64,000 bases of DNA from Cellulomonas sp. URHD0024 (lineage in GTDB: Bacteria > Actinomycetota > Actinomycetes > Actinomycetales > Cellulomonadaceae). Every line of letters begins with the position of its first letter. Positions within the stretch are counted from its first letter, which is position 1. A program made the translations under genes and the position numbers. Of the stretch, positions 32,538-41,411 are shown one piece after another. The notes beneath the pieces are model-generated. The model made no database searches. It had not been told where the DNA came from and was given only the letters and a program-made list of their open reading frames with translations. The stretch spans positions 62,001 to 126,000 of the forward strand of contig NZ_AUEW01000007.1 of NCBI RefSeq assembly GCF_000426185.1, in the 5' to 3' direction.

Positions 32538-33400
32538 GCGACGTGCTCCTGCGGGCCGCGTCGGTCACCCGTCGCTTCGGGGACCTGACGGCCGTCAGTG
32601 ACGTGTCGATGCAGGTCGGACCCGGTGAGGTCGTCGGCCTGCTCGGTGCGAACGGCGCCGGCAAGACCACGCTCATGCGGATGCTGCTCGGCCTCCTGGG
32701 GACGACCTCGGGGACGGTCGAGGTGCTCGGCGGCCCGCCCACCCGCGAGCGGCGGCGACGGCTCGGGTACGTCCCGCAGAACCTCGGCCTCTACCCCGAC
32801 CTGACGGCGACCGAGAACATGCGGTTCGCCGCCGACTCCTACAGGACGCCCGTGCCGAACCTGCCCGCCGACCTCGCCCGGTACGCCGGTTCGCTGGTCG
32901 GGGAGCTGCCGCTGGGTGCGCAGCGCAAGCTCGCGTTCGTCATCGCCCTCTCGCACGACCCCGAGGTCCTGCTGCTCGACGAGCCGACGTCCGGCGTCGA
33001 CGCCCTGTCCCGGTCGGCGCTCTGGGACACCATCCGCGAGCAGTCCGCCGATGGCACCGGCGTCCTCGTGACCACCCACTACATGCAGGAGGCGCAGCAG
33101 TGCGACCGGCTCCTGCTGATGTCCGACGGGCAGCTGGTCGGGCAGGGCAGCGAGGCGGACCTCATCGGGGCGACGGCTGCGGCGGCGGTGCGCACCGACG
33201 ACTGGGCGGCGGTGTTCGGCGTGCTGAACGGCGCCGGCGTGCCGGTCATCCTGGACGGCCGGGACGTGCGCGTGGCCGACGCCGACCTGGACGAGGTTCG
33301 CCGCATCCTCGCCGGCGCGGGGCTGGCGGCAACCGTCGAGCCCGTGCCCGCGACCCTCGAGGAACGGATGCTGACCCTGGCCCGCGCAAAGGCGCGGTGA
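32534..33400 (+). CDS. ABC transporter ATPase (second of a pair) with degenerate signature
   Basis: 288 residues. Walker A GANGAGKTT, Walker B LLLDEPTSGVD and switch His in VTTHYMQEAQQ are intact, but the signature loop reads GELPLGAQRKLAFV instead of LSGGxxxR. With the first ATPase, which has a good signature but lacks the switch His, it would make one consensus and one degenerate ATP site, as in many heterodimeric ABC exporters. The C-terminal ~80 residues form an accessory domain. GGTGAG/CTCACC (33396-33416) flanks its end as a small hairpin. Confidence 0.88.
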   Translation: MSDVLLRAASVTRRFGDLTAVSDVSMQVGPGEVVGLLGANGAGKTTLMRMLLGLLGTTSGTVEVLGGPPTRERRRRLGYVPQNLGLYPDLTATENMRFAADSYRTPVPNLPADLARYAGSLVGELPLGAQRKLAFVIALSHDPEVLLLDEPTSGVDALSRSALWDTIREQSADGTGVLVTTHYMQEAQQCDRLLLMSDGQLVGQGSEADLIGATAAAAVRTDDWAAVFGVLNGAGVPVILDGRDVRVADADLDEVRRILAGAGLAATVEPVPATLEERMLTLARAKAR

Positions 33401-33411
33401 GTTCGGGCGCC

Positions 33412-34431
33412 TCACCACGCAGGGTCGGACTCCGGCGCGGAGAGCCCGGTCACGGGTGAGGGCCGGAGGTCGAACGAGACGTGCGGGAGCGTCGGCGCCC
33501 GGTACGTGCCCGGGACCGGGGCCAACGTGTCCGCGAGGTCGGTCGCCTGCTCCGGCAACAGGCCGACCACCCAGCAGTTCGGCTGCTCGCGGTGCGGCCC
33601 TGCTCCGGCCTCCGGGACGAGCAGCAGCTCGGCATCGGGACCCCGGACCATCAGCGGCTCGCCGCGGGCGAGCCGGCCGAGCAGCGCCCGTCGCAGGGAG
33701 TCGATCGGATGGGTCGTCATCGTCACGGTGATGCGTCGACGCCCGGCCAGCCGATCGGCGAGGTTCCGCGACGGGGTCACCTGGAGTGTCGACACCACGC
33801 AGACGGCCCTGATCGAGCCCTCGGTCTCGGCACCCGCCGCGACCGCTTCCATGACACCGGGAAGCGCCAGCGTCGAGGTGCGCGACGGTCGGGTCACGAA
33901 CCCCGGCACGTTCTGCGCGAGAACGGCCGCGAAGCCGGACCACTGTTCCAGGGCCGCGAGCTCGTCCGACGTGATCCCGACCGCCTGCACGAACAGGGCG
34001 CCGAGGTCCGGGTCCGGCGCGAAGAAGAGGTGGCGCAGCGCAGAGCGCGAGTCCGGGACGACCGGCGCGTTGAGGTCGAACGTGTGGCCGGGGCCGACGT
34101 CGTGCCCGGTCTCGAGCACGTAGTCCGCGACGTGCTGGATGAGGTCCGCGGGCCACTGCGGCGGAAGGTCCTCGTCGCCGCGCTCCAGCCGGAAGGTCAG
34201 CTCGCACCGGAGGGCGCCGTCGTGGCCCAGATCCGGGGAGCTGAGGCCGAGACCCACGTAGTGCCAGTGGGCGTCCGGCTCCTCCCGCTCGTAGGCACGG
34301 ACCGTGTCGACGGGGGCGGTCGCGCTCGCCTCCTGCGTCCTGGGGAAGGCCCAGATCCGGACGGGCTCGGTCTCGCCGTAGACCTGCTCGATGGCCAGCT
34401 CGACACCGAACCGCCAGAACGGATCACTCAT
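33412..34431 (-). CDS. suppressor-of-fused (SUFU) domain protein
   Basis: 339 residues. The N-terminal half matches the bacterial SUFU domain: HWHYVGLGLS, LRCELTFRLERGDEDLPPQWPADLIQ and HTFDLNAPVVPDSRS, then FVQAVGITSDELAALEQWS. Function in bacteria is unknown, though the domain is often found among toxin-immunity loci. No toxin gene is seen here. The C-terminal ~130 residues are a less conserved addition. Its start overlaps the 3' end of the upstream SRPBCC gene by 8 bp. Confidence 0.85.
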   Translation of the reverse strand: MSDPFWRFGVELAIEQVYGETEPVRIWAFPRTQEASATAPVDTVRAYEREEPDAHWHYVGLGLSSPDLGHDGALRCELTFRLERGDEDLPPQWPADLIQHVADYVLETGHDVGPGHTFDLNAPVVPDSRSALRHLFFAPDPDLGALFVQAVGITSDELAALEQWSGFAAVLAQNVPGFVTRPSRTSTLALPGVMEAVAAGAETEGSIRAVCVVSTLQVTPSRNLADRLAGRRRITVTMTTHPIDSLRRALLGRLARGEPLMVRGPDAELLLVPEAGAGPHREQPNCWVVGLLPEQATDLADTLAPVPGTYRAPTLPHVSFDLRPSPVTGLSAPESDPAW

Positions 34432-34885
34432 GGCACCAGCATCGCTGACCAACCACGTGGTGCGCTCGGGACCGTCGACCGGGACGCAACGTGCCCCCCG
34501 CCCGCCCGACCCGCTCGGCCAGGGGTGCCAACCAACCAGGCCGGCAGGTGAAGCTGTACCGCCAGACGGCTCGGGTCCCGGCGTCGTCGAGAAGGGGTGT
34601 GAACCGCCACGCGCCGGCCATGACCGCGAAGAACCACGGGCCGTCGACCATCTTCATCCCGACGTTCGTCGGCGGCGTGTAGGAGACGTACTCGCTGACC
34701 ATCCGCATCCCCGACCTGTGCCGGGTCAGGGTGCGGACGCCCCTGGCGGGGGCGGTCGCGCCGTCGAGGAACGCCTGGCGACGGATGAACGGGTCCCAGC
34801 GCAGCCGGGCGGCGCCGGTGGTCTGTGACACGGCGAAGGCGATACCGGGTGCCAGTGGGACATCGACGGAGGACTCGACGATCAT
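34424..34885 (-). CDS. SRPBCC-like protein, C-terminus apparently lost
   Basis: 153 residues. The START-like fold is visible: IVESSVDVPLAPGIAFAV at the start, RWDPFIRRQAFLDG, MVSEYVSYTPPTNVGMKMV and WRYSFTCRPGWLAP. After PLAERVGRAGG the sequence turns into Arg-rich low-complexity text with two cysteines, where the family should have its long C-terminal helix. A frameshift or truncation is likely. ATG 34885 is 6 nt behind TAGGGT, leaderless. Confidence 0.7.
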   Translation of the reverse strand: MIVESSVDVPLAPGIAFAVSQTTGAARLRWDPFIRRQAFLDGATAPARGVRTLTRHRSGMRMVSEYVSYTPPTNVGMKMVDGPWFFAVMAGAWRFTPLLDDAGTRAVWRYSFTCRPGWLAPLAERVGRAGGTLRPGRRSRAHHVVGQRCWCHE

Positions 34886-34905
34886 CCGTCGACCCTAGTG
34901 AGGGT

Positions 34906-34936
34906 CCCGGGTGCACCGGCTTCCGATGCACCCGGG
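34906..34936. terminator. 10-bp hairpin behind the GH81 gene
   Basis: CCCGGGTGCA (34906-34915) and TGCACCCGGG (34927-34936) form a perfect stem with an 11-nt loop, 6 bp past the stop codon of the GH81 gene. It sits between that gene and the SRPBCC gene promoter. Confidence 0.75.
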
Positions 34937-34942
34937 GTTCCA

Positions 34943-37900
34943 CTACTGGAACGTGAACCAGTTGACGTTGACGTAGTCCGCCGGCTGCCCGGAGTCGAAC
35001 GTCAGGTACACGGTGTGCGTGCCGGTGGTGGGCACGATGTTCGCCGGCACGGTCTGCCAGGTCTGCCACCCGCCGGTAGTCGCGATCGCGAAGCTGCCGA
35101 TCGACGGGCCGGTCAGACTGTCGAGCCGCACGTTGACCAGCCCGCTGACCCCGCCTGCCGCGCCGGAGGCAACCCGGGCGACGAACGTCCGGCGCTCCGT
35201 GGTGCCGAAGCTGACGTTGTCGAACCGGACATGGTCGCCGTTGGCGATCCAGCCGATGTTCTGGCCGCCGTCCACGTCCTGGGTCGCCTGCTTCTGGACG
35301 CCCGCCATGCCGTTGTACGACTCAGCCTGGATCCGCGACGTCGCGTCGGTGCCGGTCGACGTGCCGGTCGTCGTGACCGTGACCGGGTAGCTGCTCCCGG
35401 ACCTGTTGCCCGCAGCGTCGTACGCCCGCACGGTGAACGTGTAGGCGGTCGAGGCCGCGAGGCCGCTCGCGGTGAAGGTCCGGGCGCTCGTGGCCCCGAT
35501 CACCGAGCCGTTGCGGAGCACGTCGTACCCGGTGACACCCACGTTGTCGGTCGAGGCCGACCACGCGAGGTTCGTCGCCGACGACGTGGTGCCCGAGGCG
35601 GTGACCCCGCCCGGTGTCGACGGAGCCGCCGTGTCTCCGCCCGAGCCCGAGGTGGTGACCGTCAACGAGGTGCCGCTCGCGGAGCGGTTGCCGGCCGCGT
35701 CGAGGGCGCGGACGGCGAACGTGTACGAGGTGGACGGGGACAGGCCCGTCGCCGCGTACGAGGTGCCCGACGCGGTGCCGACCACCGAGCCGTTGCGCAG
35801 CACCTCGTACCCCGTGACGCCGACGTTGTCGGTCGACGCGGACCACGAGAGCGAGGTCGACGTCGAGGTCGTCCCCGAGGAGCCAAGGCCCGACGGGGTC
35901 GAGGGTGGGCTCGTGTCCGTGGGCGGCGCGGTGGTGTTCGAGCTCGCCACCGACCGGGCAGGGACCGCCAGAGTGACGCCGTTGGAGAACGTCACGGTGA
36001 TCGGCGACGCGCTCATGTTCGCCGCCTCGTAGGTTCGGACGCCGTTCTTGACGAACACGGCGTGCAGCGGCGTGTTCGCGGTGACCGACCGGTCCACCGT
36101 GCCCAGCCCCGACAGGTTCTTCAGCCAGTAGAACGTGTGCGCCTTCGACTCGCCCTCCTCGACCGGGTACGAGCCGGCCTGGGCTCGGAACTGGGACAGC
36201 GCGGTCGGGGCGTCGGCCAGCGCCTGGTACTCCCAGATGATGTCCTGCCAGACCGTCGGCGGCCCGCCGTTGTTGCGCGTCAGCTCCGTGAGGTTGCGCG
36301 TGATGTCGGCCGGGTCGTAGCCGAGGTAGAGGTGCCCGCCCGTGCTCGGCAGCCAGTTGATGCCCTGGATCATCTCGGGCTCGCCCGAGAACCAGGTGGC
36401 GTACGCGCCGCCGTCGCCCCACACCATGCCGACCGACGAGTGCCCGAACGCGGCCGGGAACGCCTCGTCGTCGGTGTCGAACCAGTAGTTCGAGATGGCC
36501 GAGGCCTGGGTCGTGTACAGGTAGATGCCCAGGTCGCGGACGGCCTTGTCCCCCGTGGCCTGGCCCCACTGGATGACGCCGCTGGCGAAGTTCATGCCTT
36601 CCGACGAGGACTCCTGGTTGTTCCCGGCGGCGAAGGCGCCGTGACCGGACGCCCAGTCGTGGCCCGCGTAGATGTCGAAGTCCCGCAGGAACGGGAACCG
36701 GGTGTCGGCGCGGTCCGAGTTCGCGGCGTCCTTGATCAGCAGGTTCAGCATGCCGCCGTACGCGGAGTCGGCCGCCCATGCCGGGTCGAACTCCGCCACG
36801 GTCGCCGCGCCCACCACGAAGTAGCCGTAGTGGAAGTGGTGGTCGTTCAGGTCGGTGTCGGACCCGTACGACGCGGGGTAGCCGATCAGCGTGCCCCAGG
36901 CCGAGTTGTACCAGAACGACCGCGTCGCCTCCCCGGGCGTGGCCGTCAGCCAGTCCGTGAGCCGGGTCCGCATGGCGCCGACGAGCTGGTCACGGGCGGC
37001 CGGCTTCCCGGTGAGGTTGGCGATCTGGGCAGCCTGGGCGATCCGCCCGAACGCCTTGCCGGTCCAGTACGTGTCGTCGCCGAACCCGGCGAACGGGTCG
37101 CCGGTGGCCACCTGGTCGACGTAGCCGCTCAGCTGGGCGGCGTCGGCGGAACCCGCCGGGAAGCCGGTGTTGGCGAGCTGCGGAAGCACCCCGTTGAACG
37201 GCGTGACGGTCCGGAACTGCGAGCTGCCGACGACCACGCGCATCGGGCCGCGCGGGGACACGTAGGAGTAGCCGCTCATGGTGGCGCCCGTGAGGTTGTC
37301 CCGCTGGTGCGGGTACAGCGCGTACACGGTTCCGGTTCCGGATCCCTGCCGTGCCGTCGTCGTGAAGCCGTACGTGGCAGTCATCGTGGCGGTGGTCTCG
37401 TCGTACGACCACGACACCTTGGTGCCGGTCACGTGGTTGTGGGCGTAGGGCGCGAACGCGTTCAGCGCGGCGGTCTTGTCGGCGACGCTCGCTCCCGGCG
37501 TGGTCGGCAGCACCGCGACCGAGAAGAACGACCCGCCGTTCAACGACGAGCTGATCGTGCTTCCCGAGACGCTCCAGACCGACCCCGTCGGCCCGAACGC
37601 GGCGTAGTCGTGCCCGTTGATCGTGTAGCCGACCGTCGCGTTCCCGTTGCTCCACACCGTCGGGGCCCCGGCGCCGGTCAGCGTGGCGTTCCCGCCGGTC
37701 TTCGTCGCGTAGACGAACGGCAGACCGTGCCCGAACGTGGTCCGCAGGCTGCTGGTCCCGTTGGTCCACAGCTCGCTGACGGTCCAGTCCGAGTAGCCGT
37801 CGACCTTGCCGTCCGAGGACAGTCCCGCGATGCCGAGCCGGAAGTCCTCCGCGTACGAGTAGTGGTACTCGCCGACCCCGGTCGCCGTGCCGGAGATCGT

Positions 37901-38305
37901 CGCGGTGGTCGGGTAGCTCACTCCGAGACCGTCCGTGAACGCGTGCAGCGCCAGCGGGTGGGCCATGAGGTTCTCGGAGATCGACGCACAGTCGAACTTG
38001 TGCCACAGCAGAGACGTCCACCAGTCGTTGGTGGGGATCGCCCCTGCCGGGAAGTTCGCGGTGACGTGGGCCCGGGGGTTCGTGATCGGTGCGTTGTTGC
38101 ACTCCGTCGGGACTGCCCCCCCGGGCGGCGTCCCGTCCGCATAGCTCCCCGAACCGACTGCGACGGCGGCTGCCCGGGGAAGTGGCAGGACCGTGACCTG
38201 CGCAACGAATGCCAGCAGAGCGCCGGCGAGGATCAGGGCCACCCAACGGCGACCGTTCGAGGAGATGCGTGGTCCCAGCTTCTTGAGACCTGTCTGACCA
38301 GACAT
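34943..38305 (-). CDS. secreted GH81 endo-beta-1,3-glucanase with two FN3 domains and a CBM6-like module
   Basis: 1120 residues. Twin basic start and a hydrophobic signal peptide (residues ~18-46), then a GH81 catalytic region (~70-760) with NDWWTSLLWHKFD near its start and the acidic catalytic motif NQESSSEGMNFASG. Two fibronectin type III repeats (~793-885 and ~888-978) are very alike (SWSASTDNVGVTGYEVLRNG and its twin). The last ~135 residues are a CBM6-like beta-sandwich (RIQAESYNGM to VNVNWFTFQ). It hydrolyses beta-1,3-glucan, such as fungal wall or laminarin, outside the cell. A CebR-type operator lies 166 bp upstream, so control by cello- or gluco-oligosaccharides is likely. Confidence 0.93.
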   Translation of the reverse strand: MSGQTGLKKLGPRISSNGRRWVALILAGALLAFVAQVTVLPLPRAAAVAVGSGSYADGTPPGGAVPTECNNAPITNPRAHVTANFPAGAIPTNDWWTSLLWHKFDCASISENLMAHPLALHAFTDGLGVSYPTTATISGTATGVGEYHYSYAEDFRLGIAGLSSDGKVDGYSDWTVSELWTNGTSSLRTTFGHGLPFVYATKTGGNATLTGAGAPTVWSNGNATVGYTINGHDYAAFGPTGSVWSVSGSTISSSLNGGSFFSVAVLPTTPGASVADKTAALNAFAPYAHNHVTGTKVSWSYDETTATMTATYGFTTTARQGSGTGTVYALYPHQRDNLTGATMSGYSYVSPRGPMRVVVGSSQFRTVTPFNGVLPQLANTGFPAGSADAAQLSGYVDQVATGDPFAGFGDDTYWTGKAFGRIAQAAQIANLTGKPAARDQLVGAMRTRLTDWLTATPGEATRSFWYNSAWGTLIGYPASYGSDTDLNDHHFHYGYFVVGAATVAEFDPAWAADSAYGGMLNLLIKDAANSDRADTRFPFLRDFDIYAGHDWASGHGAFAAGNNQESSSEGMNFASGVIQWGQATGDKAVRDLGIYLYTTQASAISNYWFDTDDEAFPAAFGHSSVGMVWGDGGAYATWFSGEPEMIQGINWLPSTGGHLYLGYDPADITRNLTELTRNNGGPPTVWQDIIWEYQALADAPTALSQFRAQAGSYPVEEGESKAHTFYWLKNLSGLGTVDRSVTANTPLHAVFVKNGVRTYEAANMSASPITVTFSNGVTLAVPARSVASSNTTAPPTDTSPPSTPSGLGSSGTTSTSTSLSWSASTDNVGVTGYEVLRNGSVVGTASGTSYAATGLSPSTSYTFAVRALDAAGNRSASGTSLTVTTSGSGGDTAAPSTPGGVTASGTTSSATNLAWSASTDNVGVTGYDVLRNGSVIGATSARTFTASGLAASTAYTFTVRAYDAAGNRSGSSYPVTVTTTGTSTGTDATSRIQAESYNGMAGVQKQATQDVDGGQNIGWIANGDHVRFDNVSFGTTERRTFVARVASGAAGGVSGLVNVRLDSLTGPSIGSFAIATTGGWQTWQTVPANIVPTTGTHTVYLTFDSGQPADYVNVNWFTFQ

Positions 38306-38759
38306 ATGGAGTTGTCCCTGTTGCTCGACAGTTCGCTTCGCGCGACGGGCGACCCTGTTGTCGACCCGTTGCGGGAACCGCTGGTGAGGTGGCGAAACCG
38401 TGCTGGACGGTCACTCAGGACGGCGTCGGCTACCTGTCGCGGCGGCCGAGGTCGAGCAGGGTGCTCCGGATGGGAGCGCTCCCTCAACGCAGAGATGCCC
38501 CGCCTGTCGAACACGCGTCGGCACTGGCTCGCGCCGACAGGCTGCGTCCTCAGAGTCACCCCGCGCTCCCCGCAGGTCAAGTCGGGGACACGCGACGAGA
38601 GCCTCGTTCCTCCTGGGACGCGCCAGTGGCTCACCGGCAGGCGATGACCTTCGCTGCGGTCGTGGGCAGGTCTCGCAGTCGCGCTCGCGGTAGCCGGTAG
38701 TGCAGTCGCCGTCCGCGGTTCGAGGCGCGTTCGGGCAGTTCAGGCGCCATGATCGGCAC
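38306..38759. other. 454-bp divergent intergenic region
   Basis: Non-coding space between the GH81 gene and a divergent membrane protein gene. It holds one CebR-like operator (38471-38484). I see no RNA gene. Open frames here look like composition artefacts. Confidence 0.6.
38471..38484. promoter_or_regulatory. CebR/CelR-type operator TGGGAGCGCTCCCT
   Basis: Thirteen of 14 positions match the palindrome TGGGAGCGCTCCCA bound by the LacI-family cellulose-utilisation repressors CebR (Streptomyces) and CelR (Thermobifida). It lies upstream of the secreted GH81 gene. The repressor gene is not in the window. Confidence 0.82.
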
Positions 38760-39398
38760 ATGGACGACGAGTCGCCACCGCGGCACCCGGTGGACTGGCG
38801 GGAGGTCGTCGTCGTCGTCCTGCTGTCCGTGACGACGATCCTGACGGCGTGGGTCGGATTCCAGTCGAGCAAGTGGGGCGGGGCGATGTCGATCTCGTTC
38901 AGCCAGGCGTCGACCGCCCGGATCGAGGCGACCCGCTTCGAGGGCGTCGCCAACCGCAGGATCAGCGTGCAGTCGACGCTGTTCTCCCAGTGGGCGACCG
39001 CCTACGCGGGTGGCGACACCGCGCTCGCGGACTTCTTCGCCGCGCGGTTCCCCGAGCCGCTCGCCACCGCGTTCCCGGTCTGGCTGGCCTCCGACCCGCT
39101 GCAGAGTCCCGACGCCGCGGCGTCCCCCTTCGAGCTGCCGGAGTACCGGATCCCCGAGCTCGACCGGGCCAAGGCCGCCGACGCCCGGGCCGACGCCAAG
39201 TACCAGCAGGCGCTGAGGAACAACCAACGAGGCGACAACTACACGCTGCTGACGGTCGCGTTCGCTGCGGTGCTGTTCTTCGCCGCGATGTCCGGCCGGA
39301 TGAGGTCCACCCGCGGCGGGGACGTGCTGCTCGGGTTCGCGGTCGTCCTGTTCCTCGTCGCCTCGTCCTTCCTGATCACCTTCCCGAAGCTGGTCTAG
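38760..39398 (+). CDS. hypothetical membrane protein
   Basis: 212 residues. One helix near the N-terminus (VVVVVLLSVTTILTAWVGF), a soluble region of ~120 residues predicted to lie outside, including a coiled, Ala/Arg-rich segment (ELDRAKAADARADAKYQQAL), and two C-terminal helices. Such proteins occur in many bacteria as uncharacterised 'DUF4337-like' membrane proteins, but I cannot assign the family firmly. ATG 38760 is preferred over the upstream in-frame start. Confidence 0.75.
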   Translation: MDDESPPRHPVDWREVVVVVLLSVTTILTAWVGFQSSKWGGAMSISFSQASTARIEATRFEGVANRRISVQSTLFSQWATAYAGGDTALADFFAARFPEPLATAFPVWLASDPLQSPDAAASPFELPEYRIPELDRAKAADARADAKYQQALRNNQRGDNYTLLTVAFAAVLFFAAMSGRMRSTRGGDVLLGFAVVLFLVASSFLITFPKLV

Positions 39399-39514
39399 CC
39401 AGATCGGGGCGATGGCCGACGCCGTCCGTTCCTGGGCGGTCCATGGGCTGAGCAGCGGCATTCTGCCGTTGTGGGAGCCTGGAGGGACGCGGGCGCTCGA
39501 CGAGGAGGTCGCAG

Positions 39515-40351
39515 ATGTGTCGCTGGATCGCGTACGCGGGTTCGCCGGTGCTGCTCGACGAGCTCCTCTACAAACCCGCCAACTCGCTGGTCATGCAGAG
39601 CCTGCACAGTCGGCTCGGTGCGGAGCCGACCAACGGCGACGGGTTCGGCGTCGGGTGGTACGACGAGCACTCGCCCACCCCGGGGCTGTTCCGCAGCGTC
39701 GAGCCGGCGTGGAGCGACGAGAACCTGCGTGAGCTGTCGCAGCACGTGCGCGCGGGGGTCGTACTCGCACACGTGCGGGCGACCAGCGGCACGGCCGTGC
39801 AGCAGAGCAACTGCCACCCGTTCCGGCACGACCGGTGGCTGTTCATGCACAACGGCTTCCTCGCCCGGTTCGGTGAGCTGAAGCGCGACCTTCAGCTGGC
39901 CGTCGATCCCGAGCTCTTCCCGACGATCGCCGGCACCACCGACTCCGAGACGTTGTTCCATCTCGCGCTGACGTTCGGGCTGACGGACGACCCGCCCCGG
40001 GCGGTCGCCGCGGCGATCGGGCTCGTCGAGGACGTCGCGCGTCGGCGCGGGGTCGACTACCCGGTGCAGGGCACGATCGCCGTGTCGGACGGGGAGCGCC
40101 TGTGGGCCTTCCGGTACTCCTCCGAGGGCCGGTCGCGCTCGCTGTTCCACAACCAGGACGTCGCCGTGCTGCGCCAGCAGTACCCGGACAACCCGGTGCT
40201 GCACGACCTGTCCGAGGACACGCGCATCGTGGTGTCCGAGCCGCTCGGTGACCTGCGAGGAGCGTGGCTCGAGGTGCCGGAGGCGACGTGTCTCGTCATC
40301 GGCGGAGGGACGCTCGAGACTGTGCCGTTCGGGCCGGCCGCGGCTGGGTAG
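39515..40351 (+). CDS. class II glutamine amidotransferase (YafJ/EgtC-like)
   Basis: 278 residues. The N-terminal nucleophile is Cys2 (MCRWIAYAG), exposed by Met removal. NGDGFGVGWY, LAHVRATSGTAVQQSNCHPF and FMHNGFLARF form the glutaminase pocket, as in EgtC and YafJ. It hydrolyses a gamma-glutamyl amide. The ergothioneine genes (egtB, egtD) are not beside it, so a YafJ-type role is more likely than EgtC. GAGGAGG precedes the ATG. Confidence 0.92.
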   Translation: MCRWIAYAGSPVLLDELLYKPANSLVMQSLHSRLGAEPTNGDGFGVGWYDEHSPTPGLFRSVEPAWSDENLRELSQHVRAGVVLAHVRATSGTAVQQSNCHPFRHDRWLFMHNGFLARFGELKRDLQLAVDPELFPTIAGTTDSETLFHLALTFGLTDDPPRAVAAAIGLVEDVARRRGVDYPVQGTIAVSDGERLWAFRYSSEGRSRSLFHNQDVAVLRQQYPDNPVLHDLSEDTRIVVSEPLGDLRGAWLEVPEATCLVIGGGTLETVPFGPAAAG

Positions 40352-40389
40352 GCTGCGGCCTCGCACCGCCCGCCGAGACCAGGAGAATC

Positions 40390-40806
40390 GTGCTCGTCAC
40401 CGTCAACCGGGGATCGGTCGCCATGGGCGACGACGCCGTCAGCCACAAGTACCAGGTGGAGGTCGACCCCGACCTCAGCGTCGGTGCGTTCTTGAGCCAG
40501 CTGATCCACCCGGCCGGGCCGCCCCTCGCGAGCGTCCACGGCGAGGTGTCGTGGCTCGTCCAGCTGAGACTGGCCAAGGCCGACGATCCCTGGCACCTCG
40601 GTGAACGGATGACGCTCGCGGTCATCCACGTGCCGGTCGGCGAGCCGCCGTTCATCCTCCCGCTGACGTCGAGCTGGGCGTTCAAGGAGACCCTCGGCGC
40701 TGTGGCGGATCGCAGTGCGGACGGTTCGGTGACCGTGTACTTCGACTATGTCAGTGCGGGTCAGCGCAGGTCCTATGCGTGGTTCGCCAAGGACTTCGGC
40801 GGGTGA
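40390..40806 (+). CDS. hypothetical protein, 138 residues
   Basis: A small soluble protein: VTVNRGSVAMGDDAVSHKYQVEVDPD at the start and TVYFDYVSAGQRRSYAWFAKDFG at the end. No family is recognised. GTG 40390 has AGGAGA 3-8 nt upstream, and a TAGGCT hexamer lies inside the end of the amidotransferase gene, so it may have its own promoter. Confidence 0.7.
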   Translation: MLVTVNRGSVAMGDDAVSHKYQVEVDPDLSVGAFLSQLIHPAGPPLASVHGEVSWLVQLRLAKADDPWHLGERMTLAVIHVPVGEPPFILPLTSSWAFKETLGAVADRSADGSVTVYFDYVSAGQRRSYAWFAKDFGG

Positions 40807-40854
40807 CCCTGGCACGCGGCGCGCTCACGGTCCGCTGAGACGTGACCCGGCCCG

Positions 40855-41244
40855 TCAGCTCGACGAGAGTCCTGGGCCGAGCGTCGAGGGGTCGCCCTCG
40901 AACGGCCGCAGGACGTCCGGCGCCGGGAACGGCAGCACGTAGCTCGCGGTCACCACGTCCACCGCGCCGAAGTCGTCGACCTTCACGACGACCCGCTCGG
41001 GCGTCACCTCGACGATCCGCACGCGCTCACGGCTGCCGTCGGGCAGGTCGAGCTGCCACAGGTCCGCGAGCCAGTACAGGCCACGCTCCTCGAGCGCCTC
41101 CTCGGCGGCCAGCCAGTCGACCGTTCCCGTGGCCGCGCGCCCGAGCGCGTCGAGGGCGACGAACCCGTCACCGTCCGGGCGGATCCAGCCGAGGCGTTCG
41201 CGGTCGTCCGGGCGCCGGTGCTCGATCCAGTCCTGCGGTGGCAT
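40855..41244 (-). CDS. hypothetical protein, 129 residues
   Basis: A soluble protein with DWIEHRRPDDRERLGWIRPDGDGFVALDALG, ATGTVDWLAAEEALEERGL and a beta-rich end (RERVRIVEVTPERVVVKVDDFGAVD). No named family is recognised. ATG 41244 lies 6 nt behind TACGAT on the minus strand (leaderless). It is convergent with the gene at 40390. Confidence 0.7.
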   Translation of the reverse strand: MPPQDWIEHRRPDDRERLGWIRPDGDGFVALDALGRAATGTVDWLAAEEALEERGLYWLADLWQLDLPDGSRERVRIVEVTPERVVVKVDDFGAVDVVTASYVLPFPAPDVLRPFEGDPSTLGPGLSSS

Positions 41245-41291
41245 CGGGCGATCGTATCGAGCGGGTGCCCGCAGGTGCCGCCAGACAAGAG

Positions 41292-41324
41292 CGTTGGCCG
41301 CCCCCGCAGTGGGGACGGCCAACG
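41292..41324. terminator. strong hairpin (first of two behind 41412)
   Basis: CGTTGGCCG (41292-41300) pairs with CGGCCAACG (41316-41324), and the loop adds CCCC/GGGG. It is one of two consecutive hairpins downstream of the discoidin/beta-helix gene. Confidence 0.75.
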
Positions 41325-41360
41325 ACTCGCTGCTTCCCGCGAACCTCGAGGGCTCCGGGT

Positions 41361-41395
41361 CCGCGGCTCACCCAGAGGGACCAGGTGAGCCGCGG
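41361..41395. terminator. strong hairpin (second of two behind 41412)
   Basis: CCGCGGCTCACC (41361-41372) and GGTGAGCCGCGG (41384-41395) form a perfect 12-bp stem with an 11-nt loop, 16 bp past the stop of the secreted protein gene. A tandem terminator is expected for a highly expressed secreted enzyme. Confidence 0.8.
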
Positions 41396-41411
41396 GGCGA
41401 CGACGCTGGTG

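Noticed and set aside
34898-38647. Very long plus-strand open frame (about 1249 codons) opposite the GH81 gene
   Set aside because: It is antisense to a gene with signal peptide, catalytic motifs and known domains. High third-position GC keeps the opposite frame open. The product is Arg/Val/Gly-rich with no domain.
38411-38953. Minus-strand ORF across the GH81 promoter region
   Set aside because: It overlaps a divergent membrane protein gene, covers the CebR operator and has no domain or ribosome site.
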